A stretch of DNA of 39,485 nucleotides from Anaerolineales bacterium UBA3940 (GCA_002385675.1 DGDY01000260.1:1-39485), one strand, 5' to 3'; counted from the stretch's first letter, positions 15,658 to 25,130 are shown. Made by a program: numbers and translations. The notes: generated by a model from the sequence alone, not told the origin.

Positions 15658-16701
15658 ATGAGCCGCGTCCCTCCGAGAGCCAACCGCAAGGCAACGCTGG
15701 CGGACATCGCCCGCGAGAGCGGCGTGTCCACCGCCACCGTCTCGCTCGTGCTGCGTGACAAGCCCGGCGTTGGTGAGGAGACACGCCAGCGCGTGCTGGA
15801 TGCCGCCCGCGCGCTCGGCTACGTGTACACCCCCTCGAACCAGGCCGCGGGGCGCGCCCTGCCCAACACCTTCGGCGTGCTGATCAAGTCCCGCCCCGAC
15901 GACCTGCCTGCAACGAACAGCTTCTACGCGCCGGTGCTGGCCGGGGTTGAAACCGTCTGCCGCCGCAGCGGTGTCAACCTGATGTACGCCAACCTGCTCG
16001 TCGACGAGCGTAACCAGCCGCTTGAGACGCCCCGCCTGATGCGGAGCGGTGAGGCCGATGGCCTGCTGATCGTTGGAATGCACCTGGGCGACAGCCTCGT
16101 TAAACGTCTGGAGAAGATCAGCGCCCCGGTCGTGCTGGTCGATGCCTACGCCAGCGGTAGCCGGTTCGACTCGGTCGTGACCGACAACCTCGCCGGGGCT
16201 TATGCCGCCACGCAGTACCTCATCGAGCTCAACCACCGGCATATCGCGATTGTCGGCAGCCTGCCCGACGCCTACCCCAGCATCCGCGAGCGCCGCGAGG
16301 GCTATCTGCAGGCGCTCGCCGAGCACGGCCTGACGCCGTACTTCGCCGACTGCATCCTGCACCCTGACGCCGTGGCCCCATGCGTGACGGCCCTGCTCGC
16401 CGAGCACCCGGAGATCACGGCGCTGTTTGGCTGCAACGACGACGTGGCTATCGCCGCGATGCGGGCCGCGCAGTCGCTGGGGCGGCGCGTGCCAGACGAT
16501 CTCTCTGTGATCGGCTTTGACGACATCCACCTGAGCAGCGCCGTCAGCCCGGCGCTGACGACCATGCGCGTGGACATGATGGGCATGGGCCGCCTCGCCG
16601 CGCACCTCCTGCTCAACCGGGCCGAGCACCCCGGCGCGGGCCAGGTGCGGGCAGTGGTCTGCCCGACGCTTGTCAGGCGCGAGTCGGTCGTTGCCCGCTG
16701 A
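15658..16701 (+). CDS. LacI-family transcriptional regulator
   Basis: A 347-residue regulator with helix-turn-helix ATLADIARESGVSTATVSLV (residues 13-32) and a PBP-like ligand domain with VIGFDDIHLSSAVSPALTTM. The recognition helix differs from that of the first LacI protein (STATVS against SRSTVS), so it should bind a different operator. It is divergent from the GH130 phosphorylase gene and is the most likely regulator of it, responding to a beta-mannoside or related sugar. Both points are inferred from position. Shine-Dalgarno before ATG 15658 is weak. A possible extended -10 for the following gene, TG-G-TAGGAT, occurs near 16717-16725. Confidence 0.88.
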   Translation: MSRVPPRANRKATLADIARESGVSTATVSLVLRDKPGVGEETRQRVLDAARALGYVYTPSNQAAGRALPNTFGVLIKSRPDDLPATNSFYAPVLAGVETVCRRSGVNLMYANLLVDERNQPLETPRLMRSGEADGLLIVGMHLGDSLVKRLEKISAPVVLVDAYASGSRFDSVVTDNLAGAYAATQYLIELNHRHIAIVGSLPDAYPSIRERREGYLQALAEHGLTPYFADCILHPDAVAPCVTALLAEHPEITALFGCNDDVAIAAMRAAQSLGRRVPDDLSVIGFDDIHLSSAVSPALTTMRVDMMGMGRLAAHLLLNRAEHPGAGQVRAVVCPTLVRRESVVAR

Positions 16702-16767
16702 TCCGCGCGCGGCGTGGTAGGATCGGGGTATCAGCGTATGGCCCGCACGCCGCAGAAAGGAGCAGGG

Positions 16768-17076
16768 GTGGACATCGACAGCGCGCGATCGCAGTTCTTG
16801 AGAGAGGCCAGAAACCAGAGCGCCGAAGACGTGATCGCCGCCGCGCTGGCGGAGATCGAGCGCCGGACGCTCGCCAGCTTCGAGGAGCCGGGCAGCAAGG
16901 AGTACGCCGAGTTTCTCAGCGGGTTCGTCGGCTTTGTGCGCTTCGGCAACGTGCCGGAGGTTCGCCCGGGCGAGCCTGCCCTGTACCGCGCGCTGCTGGA
17001 GGCCTGGGAGATGCGCGGCGAGCCGGTTGGCCCGCGTGTGTGGGAGGGCCTGCGCCAGATGGAGGAGAATGCCTGA
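16768..17076 (+). CDS. Small protein of unknown function, coupled to DUF6062-like gene
   Basis: Not recognised. A 102-residue acidic soluble protein, begins VDIDSARSQFLREARN, predicted mostly helical, no cysteines, no signal peptide. I chose GTG at 16768 because AAAGGAG (16756-16762) lies five bases upstream. An ATG at 16738 and a GTG at 16714 are in frame but have no ribosome site. Its TGA shares one base with the ATG of the next gene (TGATG), so the two are translated as a pair and probably act in the same process. Confidence 0.7.
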   Translation: MDIDSARSQFLREARNQSAEDVIAAALAEIERRTLASFEEPGSKEYAEFLSGFVGFVRFGNVPEVRPGEPALYRALLEAWEMRGEPVGPRVWEGLRQMEENA

Positions 17077-17861
17077 TGCCGCCCGTCCCCGAAGCCCCGA
17101 TGAAACGCCGCTCCGCGCCCTCACAGCGTTACTTCGACCTTGTCGAAGCTCTCGCCGGGCCGGGCTGCCCGATGTGCGCTATCCTCCTGCAGCAGGCCGA
17201 TAAGCTGCTTCAGAGTATTCTGTACGAGCGCTGGAAGGACCAGCCCACCCATGACGCGATCCGTGCGCGGCAGGGGCTGTGCAGCGGGCACGCCTACCAG
17301 CTCACGCAGTACCGGGGCAACGTGCAGACCGTCGCTATCTTCTACCGCTCGGCGGTGGACGAGGTTGTGCGCATCCTCGATGAGATGGAGCGCAGCGTGC
17401 CGATCGGCACAGGCAGGCGTCGCCGCCGCGAGGCGCGGAGCGAGGGCGCGGTGCTGGCGGCGCGGCTCGCCCCGCGCGGGCCCTGCATCGTGTGCGCGGC
17501 ACTGGACGAAACCGAGAGCCGCCTGGTTGAGACGATGGTCGAGTACTTCGACGACGCCCGCCTGCGCGAGAGCTACGAGGCCTCCGACGGGCTGTGCCTG
17601 CCGCACATGCAGGCTGTGCTCGCCGCGTGTGACGACCGCACCATGCTGCGCGACCTCGTCGCCATCCAGAAGCGCATCTGGGCGCAGCTTCGTGCCGATG
17701 TGGAGGCGTTCATCGCCAAGACCAGAGAGCACAGCGGCGACGCCATCGAGCCGCGCGAGGCCAGCAGCCCCAGCCGCGCCATCCGCCTGATGCCCGGCGA
17801 GCACGACCTGTTCGGCGTCGATCCCCGCTCGGCTTGGCGCTGGCTTGACGGGGATGATTAG
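17076..17861 (+). CDS. DUF6062-like protein with duplicated CxxC / CxxH motifs
   Basis: A 261-residue cytoplasmic protein made of two similar halves. Each half has a CxxC (GCPMC near residue 30; PCIVC near residue 140) followed about 45-50 residues later by a GLCxxH motif (GLCSGH; GLCLPH). This pattern suggests two metal or redox sites of the type C-x2-C...C-x2-H, and resembles DUF6062-family proteins, as I recall them. A basic linker (TGRRRRREARSEG) joins the halves. Start ATG 17076 has GGAGGAG (17061-17067) at good spacing. An in-frame GTG at 17040 lies inside the previous gene and is not needed. Function unknown. The spacer 17862-18045 holds a possible -10 (TATAGT, 17951-17956) for the next gene. 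Confidence 0.72.
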   Translation: MPPVPEAPMKRRSAPSQRYFDLVEALAGPGCPMCAILLQQADKLLQSILYERWKDQPTHDAIRARQGLCSGHAYQLTQYRGNVQTVAIFYRSAVDEVVRILDEMERSVPIGTGRRRRREARSEGAVLAARLAPRGPCIVCAALDETESRLVETMVEYFDDARLRESYEASDGLCLPHMQAVLAACDDRTMLRDLVAIQKRIWAQLRADVEAFIAKTREHSGDAIEPREASSPSRAIRLMPGEHDLFGVDPRSAWRWLDGDD

Positions 17862-18045
17862 GTTCACCCCCTTCCGCCGGGCGGCGCGAGGTCCGGAGGG
17901 AGTTCGGCGTCGTTCTGCCCACCCAATGGAATTCCGCCCTCCGCGCTCAGTATAGTCAGTGCACGCATGATTGGATCACAGTACCCCGTCAGCCGGTAGA
18001 CGTGGCCCGGCTGGATGCGGCGGTATTTGGCAGGAGGAGATCAGC

Positions 18046-18999
18046 ATGGAATTGCACGGCTTACATCACGTCACGGCGGTTACGTCCGATGCGAGCGCCA
18101 ACCTTCGCTTTTACACCGAGGTGCTCGGGCTGCGGCTGGTCAAGAAGACCGTCAACCAGGACGATGTTAGCGCCTACCACCTGTTTTATGCCGACAAGTT
18201 CGGCACGCCGGGGTGGGATATGACGTTCTTTGACTGGCCGCAGATCGGCCCGGACCGGCGCGGCACGGACAGCATTGTCAATACGCTGCTGCGCGTCAAC
18301 GGGCGCGCGGCGCTTGAGTACTGGGCGGCGCGCTTCGATGACCTGGGCGTGCGGCACGAGGCGATCACAACATTCGCGGGGCGCGACATCCTGCGCTTTG
18401 AGGACCCGGAGGGCCAGCGCCTCACGCTGGTGGATGATCAGGGCGCGCCCTTTGAGGGGGAGCCCTGGGACCGCGCCGACATCCCCCTCCAGCATGCGCT
18501 GCGCGGCTTCTACGGGGTGATGCTCTCCGTGCCCCGGCTGGACCTCATCGAACCGATCCTGACGCGGGTGCTCGGCTGGCAGCAGGCAGGGCAGCACTCC
18601 GGCTTCGATAACCCCGGCGAGACGGTCACCATCTTTGCGATGGAAGGGGGTGGGCCGGGCAAGGAAGTCTTTGTCGTCGAGCAGCCGGACGCCTTCCCCG
18701 CCCGGCTGGGGCGCGGCGGGGTTCACCACGTTGCCTTCCGCGTGCGTGACGCCGAGGAGCAGAACGAGTGGAACCGCACGCTGACCCGCGCCGGGGTGAA
18801 CACCTCCGGCATTATCGACCGGTTCTACTTCCAGTCGCTGTACTTCCGCATCTCGCGGGGCATCCTGTTTGAACTGGCGACGGATGGGCCGGGCTTTGCG
18901 ATGGACGAGCCGCTGGAGGAACTGGGCGAGCGCCTGTCGCTGCCGCCCTTCCTTGAGCCGTACCGCGAGCAGATCGAGGCAGGCCTGACCCCGCTGTAG
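18046..18999 (+). CDS. Ring-cleaving dioxygenase of the VOC family (MhqO/MhqA-like)
   Basis: A 317-residue protein with two vicinal-oxygen-chelate halves. Probable metal ligands are His8 (HHVTAV), His228 (VHHVAFRV) and Glu276 (ILFELATDGPGF), as in extradiol dioxygenases and MhqO-type proteins. Relatives degrade hydroquinones, protecting against quinone stress. The substrate here is not known. ATG 18046 is supported by AGGAGGAG at 18032-18039. An upstream GTG would only extend through non-conserved sequence. It appears to be a single-gene unit. Confidence 0.88.
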   Translation: MELHGLHHVTAVTSDASANLRFYTEVLGLRLVKKTVNQDDVSAYHLFYADKFGTPGWDMTFFDWPQIGPDRRGTDSIVNTLLRVNGRAALEYWAARFDDLGVRHEAITTFAGRDILRFEDPEGQRLTLVDDQGAPFEGEPWDRADIPLQHALRGFYGVMLSVPRLDLIEPILTRVLGWQQAGQHSGFDNPGETVTIFAMEGGGPGKEVFVVEQPDAFPARLGRGGVHHVAFRVRDAEEQNEWNRTLTRAGVNTSGIIDRFYFQSLYFRISRGILFELATDGPGFAMDEPLEELGERLSLPPFLEPYREQIEAGLTPL

Positions 19000-19077
19000 T
19001 GCGCACCTCCTCTGGCAGTGGTTGCTCAACCTACGCCATCTTCCCTCTGCCAGGGGCGATTAGACCGATACTAACTG

Positions 19078-19126
19078 CCCCCTTTCAGGGGGAAGTGGCG
19101 GCCCGAAGGGTCGTCGGAAGGGGGGT
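19078..19126. repeat. GC-rich intergenic repeat
   Basis: Contains CCCCCTTTCAGGGGG (19078-19092) and TCGGAAGGGGGTG (19114-19126). The second string recurs exactly at 35148-35160, and the palindrome matches those at 15485 and 22674. It lies in the 318-base gap 19000-19317 between convergent genes. The rest of that gap holds the terminator at 19151-19183 and a stretch without recognisable content (19184-19317). Confidence 0.5.
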
Positions 19127-19150
19127 GCGGCTCCCTCCCCGTGCCCATAC

Positions 19151-19183
19151 AAAAAGAGGATGCCCGGTGTATGCCGGGCATCC
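19151..19183 (-). terminator. Intrinsic terminator of the minus-strand ABC permease operon
   Basis: Perfect 10-bp stem GGATGCCCGG (19158-19167) and CCGGGCATCC (19174-19183) with a 6-base loop. On the minus strand it is followed by TCTTTTTG (A-run at 19151-19155 on the plus strand). It is 134 bases after the stop of the 827-residue permease gene. Confidence 0.85.
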
Positions 19184-19317
19184 CGTCGGGTGTCAGGGTG
19201 ATGCTGGGCTTCAGGAGTTAGTACTCAGGTCCTGTTCCATGCGCTCGTGGTTGCAGTATATGCTCCCTCGCTGCATGGCGGAACACATCCGGTTAGAGGC
19301 GGGTTAGGGCGGCCCCG

Positions 19318-21801
19318 CTACCCGCGATCGGCCAGCACCACCACCGGGCGGATCGAGGTGGGGCGCCAGGCCGCAGCTAGCGCCACGACGAGCGTCAGCC
19401 CCACGCCGACCACGATGATCACCCCGGCCAGCATCGGCGGCACCAGGAAGATCTCCCGTGTGATCTCCTGCACGACGCCCATCGCATACACCGTCAGCAG
19501 CACGGCGAGCAGCCCCACCACACTGGCGATAGCTGCCACCAGCCCGTACTCGAACAGGACCGTGCGCAGCACGTGCCCGCGCGTGTAGCCGACGGCCTTC
19601 ATCACGCCGATCTCGTGGCGGCGCTCGATCATGGTCAGGCTCACGGCGTTGGCGATCAGCACGGCGCCCGCCAGCAGCGCCAGCCCGGACATCGTTATGG
19701 CGAAGGTGCCGAGGTTCTGGTACGCCGCCTTGAACGAGTCATTCATCTCGGCGGCGGTGATGATGGCGGTCTGCGGCAGTGCCCTGCCGATGGCTTCCGC
19801 CTGTGCTTCGAGCTGGTTCGGCGCGACCTCAGCGGCGACCGATGTCTGCACCTCGTCACCGGCGATCGCCAGCAGTGTGTCGCTGCTCGTCACAATCCCG
19901 GCTGCCGTCATGATCACGGCGCTTTCCCAGGTGGATGGAATCTCGTACGTCCCGACGACGGTCAGCGGCACAACCCTGCCGTCCATCATGACCACCTCGA
20001 TGGTCGCACCCGGCTCGACCGCCATCCCGGCTGGCACGTACGCGCCGTTCTCGACGCTGCCCCACGCCGCGCCCTCGACGACGATATCCCAGGGCTCGTC
20101 GCGGCCCTGCAGATACCGCGCCACGCCGACCGGCTCCCCATCGATCAGGAACGTTTCGACCGGCGTCTCGTAGCGGATGCCGGTGCGCTCGGCGATCTCC
20201 GCAAGGGCCGCCTGCGCCTCATCCACGCCCTCTGGGCCGGTGAGCACGAGGAAGTTGTACCCGCCGGTGCTGAACAGCTCTTCTTCGAGCTTGTTCTGCG
20301 TGCCGCTGATGCTCACCATCGCAAAGCCGAGGGTGTACGTCCCGGCGAACAGCGCGATCATGGCGAACACCAGCGAGACGCCGCGCCGCCGCAGATTGTT
20401 GCGTGCCATACGCAGCAGGTGCAGCCCGAACGTCGGCAGCAGGCGCACGACCAGCCACTTGATGCCCGCCAGCAGCCCGCCGAGCACGATCAGGCCCGCC
20501 AGCGCCGCCAGCAGCACCACCCCGCCCTGCCACAGCGAGCCGAGCACCAGGCTGGTGATCGCCCCGAAGGGCACGGCCATCAGCGCGAAGGTGCCGATGG
20601 AGCGGATCTGGCTCTGGGGCGGCGGTGGAAGCTGCCGGAACACGTCGGCGGGGCGCACGTCGCTGGCCCGCAGGATGGCGTTCATCGCGAACAGCACGGC
20701 GGTGATCACGCCGACCGCCACGCTGCCCAGCACCAGCGGCATGTTGGGCCGCCAGATCAGGAAGAGCGTGACGAAGCCCTGGGAGATCCGCACCAGCACC
20801 GCCGACAGGCCGACGCCCGCCGCCGCGCCCAGCACGCTCCCGACCAGGCCAAGGATGGCCGTTTCGATCACGAACAGCAGCAGGATGTCACGCCGGGCAT
20901 AGCCCAGCGTCTTGAGCACGCCGACCTCTTCGCGGCGGCGCGCCAGCATCACCTGCATGGTGTTGGCGATGCCGATGCCACCAACCATCAGCCCGAGGAT
21001 GCCCGCGCCCTTCAGCAGCAGGTTCATCATGTCGCGCATCTGGCGGTTGCGCTCGGAGAGCATATCGGGCGTGTGGGCGTACCAGCCGGACGACAGAAGC
21101 TCCTCAAGCGCCGTGTCGCCGCTCGCCTCGTCAGCCCAGATGACGTTCACCGTAGTGAGCGGGTTCGAGTGCCCGGTCAGCAGGCGGGCAGTTTCAAGGT
21201 TGAAGAACAGCGACGCCCCCTGATAGTTCGGCGTGTTGGTTGCGATGCCGACCACCTGCAGCGGTTCCGGCGCGCCGCCCATCTCGCTCCCCACGAGGAC
21301 GGTATCGCCCACCGACACCCCGCGCTCCTCTGCCAGGTCCTTCGTGATGATCACGTCGCCGGGCTGCCGCAGCAGGTCTGTTGCAGCCGCGCCCGCCGGA
21401 TCACCGACTACGATCTCGCCCAGCAGCGGGTATCCGCCCGCTTCAAAGCCGATGGCATTGCGCACAAACGACACGCGCCCGGACCCCGGCGTTGTCAGGA
21501 TGAGCGGGCCGGAGTTGGAGCTGTAGTACACGGCGTACCGCTCGACGACGCCGCTCTCCTGCCACGCCTCGAACTGCTCAACCTGCTCGGCGGTCAGGTA
21601 GCCCGCGCGCCACAGGCGGGCGTCGCCGCCGATGTCCTGCCGGGGGTCGAGCAGCAGCGACTCGAACAGCACCTCCGACAGCCCCGCCATGGCTACCAGC
21701 GACATCACACCGAAGGCGACGGCCAGCACGGCGAGCAGCACCCGCTGCCCCCCGCGCCGGATGCCCTTCAGGGCGTATTTCGTCAGGAGTGCTAGCTTCA
21801 T
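19318..21801 (-). CDS. ABC transporter permease, double FtsX/MacB domain
   Basis: An 827-residue inner-membrane permease with two FtsX-type halves. It has an N-terminal membrane segment (VLLAVLAVAFGVMSLVAM) and a large extracytoplasmic domain. The first FtsX membrane block starts near residue 250 (GIGIANTMQVMLARRREEVG, LKTLGYARRDI). A central pair of membrane segments, a second extracytoplasmic domain and a final FtsX block (SLTMIERRHEIGVMKAVGYT) follow. Such proteins form export or mechanotransmission ABC systems for lipoproteins, peptides or lipids and do not import sugars. The ATG overlaps the ATPase stop by 4 bases. Substrate unknown. Confidence 0.9.
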   Translation of the reverse strand: MKLALLTKYALKGIRRGGQRVLLAVLAVAFGVMSLVAMAGLSEVLFESLLLDPRQDIGGDARLWRAGYLTAEQVEQFEAWQESGVVERYAVYYSSNSGPLILTTPGSGRVSFVRNAIGFEAGGYPLLGEIVVGDPAGAAATDLLRQPGDVIITKDLAEERGVSVGDTVLVGSEMGGAPEPLQVVGIATNTPNYQGASLFFNLETARLLTGHSNPLTTVNVIWADEASGDTALEELLSSGWYAHTPDMLSERNRQMRDMMNLLLKGAGILGLMVGGIGIANTMQVMLARRREEVGVLKTLGYARRDILLLFVIETAILGLVGSVLGAAAGVGLSAVLVRISQGFVTLFLIWRPNMPLVLGSVAVGVITAVLFAMNAILRASDVRPADVFRQLPPPPQSQIRSIGTFALMAVPFGAITSLVLGSLWQGGVVLLAALAGLIVLGGLLAGIKWLVVRLLPTFGLHLLRMARNNLRRRGVSLVFAMIALFAGTYTLGFAMVSISGTQNKLEEELFSTGGYNFLVLTGPEGVDEAQAALAEIAERTGIRYETPVETFLIDGEPVGVARYLQGRDEPWDIVVEGAAWGSVENGAYVPAGMAVEPGATIEVVMMDGRVVPLTVVGTYEIPSTWESAVIMTAAGIVTSSDTLLAIAGDEVQTSVAAEVAPNQLEAQAEAIGRALPQTAIITAAEMNDSFKAAYQNLGTFAITMSGLALLAGAVLIANAVSLTMIERRHEIGVMKAVGYTRGHVLRTVLFEYGLVAAIASVVGLLAVLLTVYAMGVVQEITREIFLVPPMLAGVIIVVGVGLTLVVALAAAWRPTSIRPVVVLADRG

Positions 21802-22538
21802 GACCGCACCTCCAGCACCGGCTGTGCAGCCCGGGCGCTCGCCGGGCGGCTGTCCAGCCCGTCCACCAGCCTGCCGTCCAGCAGGTGAACCTCGCGGTCG
21901 GCAGCCCGCGCGATGAGCGGGTCGTGCGTCACCATCACGACCGTCAGCCCCAGTTCGCGGCGCAGGTTGCCGATAAGCTCCAGCACGGCGTCGCCGGTGC
22001 GCGTGTCGAGGTTGCCGGTCGGCTCGTCGGCCAGCAGGATGCTGGGCCGGTTGATCAGCGCGCGGGCGATGGCTACGCGCTGCTGCTCCCCACCGGAAAG
22101 CTGGTGCGGGCGGTGGTTCATGCGGTCATGCAGGCCGACCAGCGTGAGCATCTCCTCTGCGAGCTGGCGCGCCCGCCCGGCCCGCGCGTTGACGTAAAGC
22201 GGCACTTCCACGTTCTCCCGCGCGGTCAGTGTGGGGATGAGGTGGAAGGACTGGAACACGATGCCGATCTTGTCGTTGCGCACGCGGGCGAGCTTCGACT
22301 CAGGCAGGCGGGTGATGTCGATGCCGTCGACGATCAGGCTGCCGCTGGTCGGCGTGTCGATCCCGGCGAGCAGGCCGAGCAGCGTGGACTTCCCCGAGCC
22401 GGACGGGCCGGTGAGCGCCAGCCACTCGCCTCGCTCCACCTCAAGCGTGACGCCCTTGAGAATGTCGATCTGGCGGTCGCCAAGCGGCAGCGACCGGGTC
22501 AGGTTTCTGGCGAAGATAACGGTTGAAGACTGAGCCAT
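21798..22538 (-). CDS. LolD/MacB-type ABC transporter ATPase
   Basis: A 246-residue ATPase partner of the following FtsX-type permease. It has Walker [10 protein letters not shown], signature HQLSGGEQQR, and Walker B with [11 protein letters not shown], which is the LolD/MacB/FtsE form. I chose ATG 22538 (MAQSSTVIFARN), which has AAGGAAG six bases upstream. An in-frame TTG at 22568 would add ten basic residues and lacks a ribosome site. The spacer 22539-22918 toward the copper ATPase holds repeats and no other gene. Confidence 0.9.
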   Translation of the reverse strand: MAQSSTVIFARNLTRSLPLGDRQIDILKGVTLEVERGEWLALTGPSGSGKSTLLGLLAGIDTPTSGSLIVDGIDITRLPESKLARVRNDKIGIVFQSFHLIPTLTARENVEVPLYVNARAGRARQLAEEMLTLVGLHDRMNHRPHQLSGGEQQRVAIARALINRPSILLADEPTGNLDTRTGDAVLELIGNLRRELGLTVVMVTHDPLIARAADREVHLLDGRLVDGLDSRPASARAAQPVLEVRS

Positions 22539-22627
22539 CTTGAACTTCCTTTCCAGCTTGCGTTTCAAACACGGCTACAGGCTACCAACGGTTTATCTCA
22601 GCGTTATCGCGGGGATGTCGCAAAATT

Positions 22628-22692
22628 GTCGCGGTAGGTGGAGGAGTCCACCGCGACCCTCCGGGTCACACCTCCCCCTTGCAAGGGGGAGG
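22628..22692. repeat. Two adjacent palindromes in the ABC / copper ATPase spacer
   Basis: GTCGCG...GTGGA-GGAG-TCCAC-CGCGAC (about 22628-22657) folds into an interrupted hairpin. It is followed at 22671-22692 by a perfect 22-bp palindrome centred on TTGCAA, with arms CCTCCCCCTTG and CAAGGGGGAGG. A further GCCGCAAGCTGCGG-like string follows to about 22718. These belong to the GC-rich intergenic repeat type seen elsewhere in the window. Confidence 0.55.
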
Positions 22693-22918
22693 AAGGGCCG
22701 CAGCCGCAAGCTGCGGGACAGGAGGGGGTTCGACGCTAGCCAATCGCAACCAGCTCGGCAAAGGTGTCATATCTCCAACCCTGTTAGGGGAAGGTCAGCG
22801 CTCGCAGAGCGAGCGCCGTCGAAGGGGGCCCTCCACCGCATGATGGAGGCAAAGCACCGGTGCGATGCACTATCATCAAGGTACGCACGCGCGGATGCAG
22901 CCAGAGGAGATGAAGTCG

Positions 22919-25045
22919 ATGAGCGCGCACAGGGAGCACGAGCACCATCACCCGCACGCCGAACAGGACGAATCGCCGCCCGGCGAGGCAATGGATCACG
23001 CCGCCCACGGGCGAGACGTCGAGCACGCGGAGCATGGCCCGCACGGCGATCATGCCAGGCATGCCGGGCATGGCGTGGATCACACCGGGCACGAGATTAT
23101 GTTCCGCAACCGCTTCTGGGTGAGCCTCCTGCTGACCATCCCGGTGCTCGTTTTCAGCCCGATGCTGCAGCAGTGGCTCGGCTTCACCGCGCCGGAGTTC
23201 CCCGGCAGCCAGTGGATCGGCCCGGTCTTTGCCATCGCCATCTTCTTCTACGGGGGTGTGCCCTTCCTGCAGATGGCCGTGCCGGAGCTTCGCAACCGGC
23301 AGCCCGGCATGATGACGCTCATCTCGCTCGCTATCTCGGTCGCCTTCATTTACAGCCTGTTCGCGGTGTTCTTCGCGCCCGGCAGCGGCTTCTTCTGGGA
23401 AATGGCCACGCTGATCGACGCGATGCTGCTCGGCCACTGGCTGGAGATGCGCAGCGTGCGCCAGGCGTCCGGCGCGTTGAGCGAGCTGGCGAAGCTCATG
23501 CCGGACACCGCCGAGCGCATCACGCCGGATGGGGGCGTCGAGGAAGTGCCGGTCGACCGGCTGCGGCAGGGTGATGTGGTGCTGGTGCGGCCCGGCGCAA
23601 GTGTCCCCGCCGACGGCGAGGTGGTCGAGGGGCGCTCCGACGTGAACGAGGCAATGATCACCGGCGAGTCCAGGCCGGTGGCGAAGCATCCCGGCGACGA
23701 GGTGATCGGCGGCACGATCAACGGCGACGGCAGCCTGCGCGTGCGCGTCCGTGCGACGGGCGAGGAAACCACGCTGGCGGGCATCATGCGGCTCGTGCGC
23801 GAGGCGCAGGAGAGCAAGTCCGACACGCAGGTGCTGGCCGACCGCGCTGCCGCTTGGCTGTTCTACATCGCGCTCGGCGTCGCGGCGATCACGGGGGTCG
23901 CGTGGCTGCTCGCCACCGGCCTGAACCTCGACGTGCTCGAACGCGTCGTGACCGTGCTCGTCATCGCCTGCCCGCACGCGCTGGGGCTGGCCATCCCGCT
24001 TGTCGTGGCGATCAGCACGTCGCTCGGCGCGCGCAACGGCATCCTCGTCCGCGACCGGCTTGCGCTGGAGAAGGCCCGCGAGATCGACACTGTGATCTTT
24101 GACAAGACCGGCACGCTGACGAAGGGCGAGTTCGGTGTGGTCGGCATCGAGACGGCGGACGGCTGGCAGGAGGACCGCGCGCTGGCGCTGGCGGCGGCGG
24201 TCGAGGCGGACTCCGAGCACACCATCGCGCGGGGCATCCGCGCGGCGGCGTCGGAGCGCGGGCTTGAGACGCCCGGCGCGACGGACTTCGAGGCCATCAC
24301 GGGGCGGGGCATCCGCGCCCGCCTCGACGGGCGCGATCTGTACGTCGGCGGGCCGCGCCTGCTGGAGATGCTGGAGGCAACTCCGCCGCCCGCGCTGCGG
24401 AGCTTCTCCGAAAACGCGGGCAGCAAGGGGCAGACGGTGGTGTATCTTGTCGAAGCGGGCGAGGTGGCAGCCGCCTTCGCGCTGGCGGACGTGATCCGCC
24501 CGGAGAGCCGCCGGGCGGTCGAGCGGCTGCGCGAGATGGGTATTGACGTCGCCATGCTGACCGGTGACAGCGAGGACGTGGCCCGCGCGGTCGGCGCTGA
24601 GTTGGGCATTGAGACGATCTTCGCCGGTGTGCTGCCCGAGCACAAGTCGCAGAAGGTCGCCGAGCTTCAGCGGCAGGGCAAGCGGGTCGCGATGGTGGGT
24701 GACGGCGTGAATGACGCGCCTGCGCTCACTCGCGCCGACGTGGGGATCGCCATTGGTAGCGGTACGGATGTGGCGATCGAGTCGGCGGGCATCATCCTCG
24801 TGCAGAACAACCCGCTCGACGTGGTGAATGTCTTCGAGTTGAGCCGGGCGACCTACCGCAAGATGATCCAGAATTTGCTGTGGGCGACGGGTTACAACGT
24901 GGTCGCGCTGCCGCTGGCGGCGGGGGTGCTCGCGCCGGTCGGGGTGCTGCTGTCGCCTGCGGTCGGGGCGCTGCTCATGGCGCTGAGCACCATCATCGTG
25001 GCGATCAACGCGCAGCTTCTGCGCGGGGTGGAGTTGACGGCGTAG
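22919..25045 (+). CDS. copB: Copper-translocating P-type ATPase, CopB type (CPH)
   Basis: A 708-residue P1B-type ATPase that should export copper (or silver) across the membrane. The N-terminal 60 residues are soluble and contain 16 His, which replace the usual CxxC metal-binding domain. Motifs are TGES (from Thr248), the membrane metal site CPH (Cys351-Pro-His353), DKTGTLT (phosphorylated Asp395) and GDGVNDAP (from Gly594). CPH places it in the CopB (P1B-3) group. The usual nucleotide-binding HP dipeptide in SEHP is SEHT here (from Ser432). I chose ATG 22919 ([11 protein letters not shown]), nine bases after AGAGGAG (22903-22909). ATGs at 22865, 22895 and 22910 are in frame. A possible -10 TATCAT lies at 22871-22876. 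No copper chaperone or regulator is adjacent. Confidence 0.92.
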   Translation: MSAHREHEHHHPHAEQDESPPGEAMDHAAHGRDVEHAEHGPHGDHARHAGHGVDHTGHEIMFRNRFWVSLLLTIPVLVFSPMLQQWLGFTAPEFPGSQWIGPVFAIAIFFYGGVPFLQMAVPELRNRQPGMMTLISLAISVAFIYSLFAVFFAPGSGFFWEMATLIDAMLLGHWLEMRSVRQASGALSELAKLMPDTAERITPDGGVEEVPVDRLRQGDVVLVRPGASVPADGEVVEGRSDVNEAMITGESRPVAKHPGDEVIGGTINGDGSLRVRVRATGEETTLAGIMRLVREAQESKSDTQVLADRAAAWLFYIALGVAAITGVAWLLATGLNLDVLERVVTVLVIACPHALGLAIPLVVAISTSLGARNGILVRDRLALEKAREIDTVIFDKTGTLTKGEFGVVGIETADGWQEDRALALAAAVEADSEHTIARGIRAAASERGLETPGATDFEAITGRGIRARLDGRDLYVGGPRLLEMLEATPPPALRSFSENAGSKGQTVVYLVEAGEVAAAFALADVIRPESRRAVERLREMGIDVAMLTGDSEDVARAVGAELGIETIFAGVLPEHKSQKVAELQRQGKRVAMVGDGVNDAPALTRADVGIAIGSGTDVAIESAGIILVQNNPLDVVNVFELSRATYRKMIQNLLWATGYNVVALPLAAGVLAPVGVLLSPAVGALLMALSTIIVAINAQLLRGVELTA

Positions 25046-25051
25046 GGCACC

Positions 25052-25085
25052 GAACCCCCTCCGCCTGCGGTCGCGGTGGGGGTTC
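25052..25085. terminator. Hairpin after the copper ATPase gene
   Basis: GAACCCCCTCCGC (25052-25064) and GCGGTGGGGGTTC (25073-25085) pair over 13 positions with one mismatch, 8-base loop. It lies seven bases after the stop. There is no T-run, so termination is uncertain. Confidence 0.45.
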
Positions 25086-25100
25086 CGACGCGGGCGGATT

Positions 25101-25129
25101 GTAGGGGCGGGTCTCAGACCCACCCCTAC
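25101..25129. repeat. Dispersed palindromic repeat, copy 2
   Basis: A 29-bp palindrome with arms GTAGGGGCGGGTCT (25101-25114) and AGACCCACCCCTAC (25116-25129) around one central C, with a single mismatch between arms. The left arm matches the 13-base arm of the element at 37648. It lies between convergent genes. Confidence 0.75.
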
Positions 25130-25130
25130 T

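Noticed and set aside
19211..19288. 25-codon minus-strand frame between the ABC permease stop and its terminator
   Set aside because: Start lacks a Shine-Dalgarno and the peptide has no recognisable feature; too short to support.
19573..21795. Long plus-strand open frame opposite the double FtsX permease
   Set aside because: Composition rich in His, Gln, Arg and Asp, typical of a reverse-frame shadow. The minus-strand permease is certain.
22854..22863. GCACCGGTGC as a copper-regulator operator upstream of the CopB-type ATPase
   Set aside because: Short and GC-rich enough to occur by chance. No copper regulator is nearby and spacing to the possible -10 does not fit a MerR-type promoter.
22784..25123. 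779-codon minus-strand open frame opposite the copper ATPase
   Set aside because: Mirror frame of a high-GC gene; the plus-strand P-type ATPase motifs are complete.
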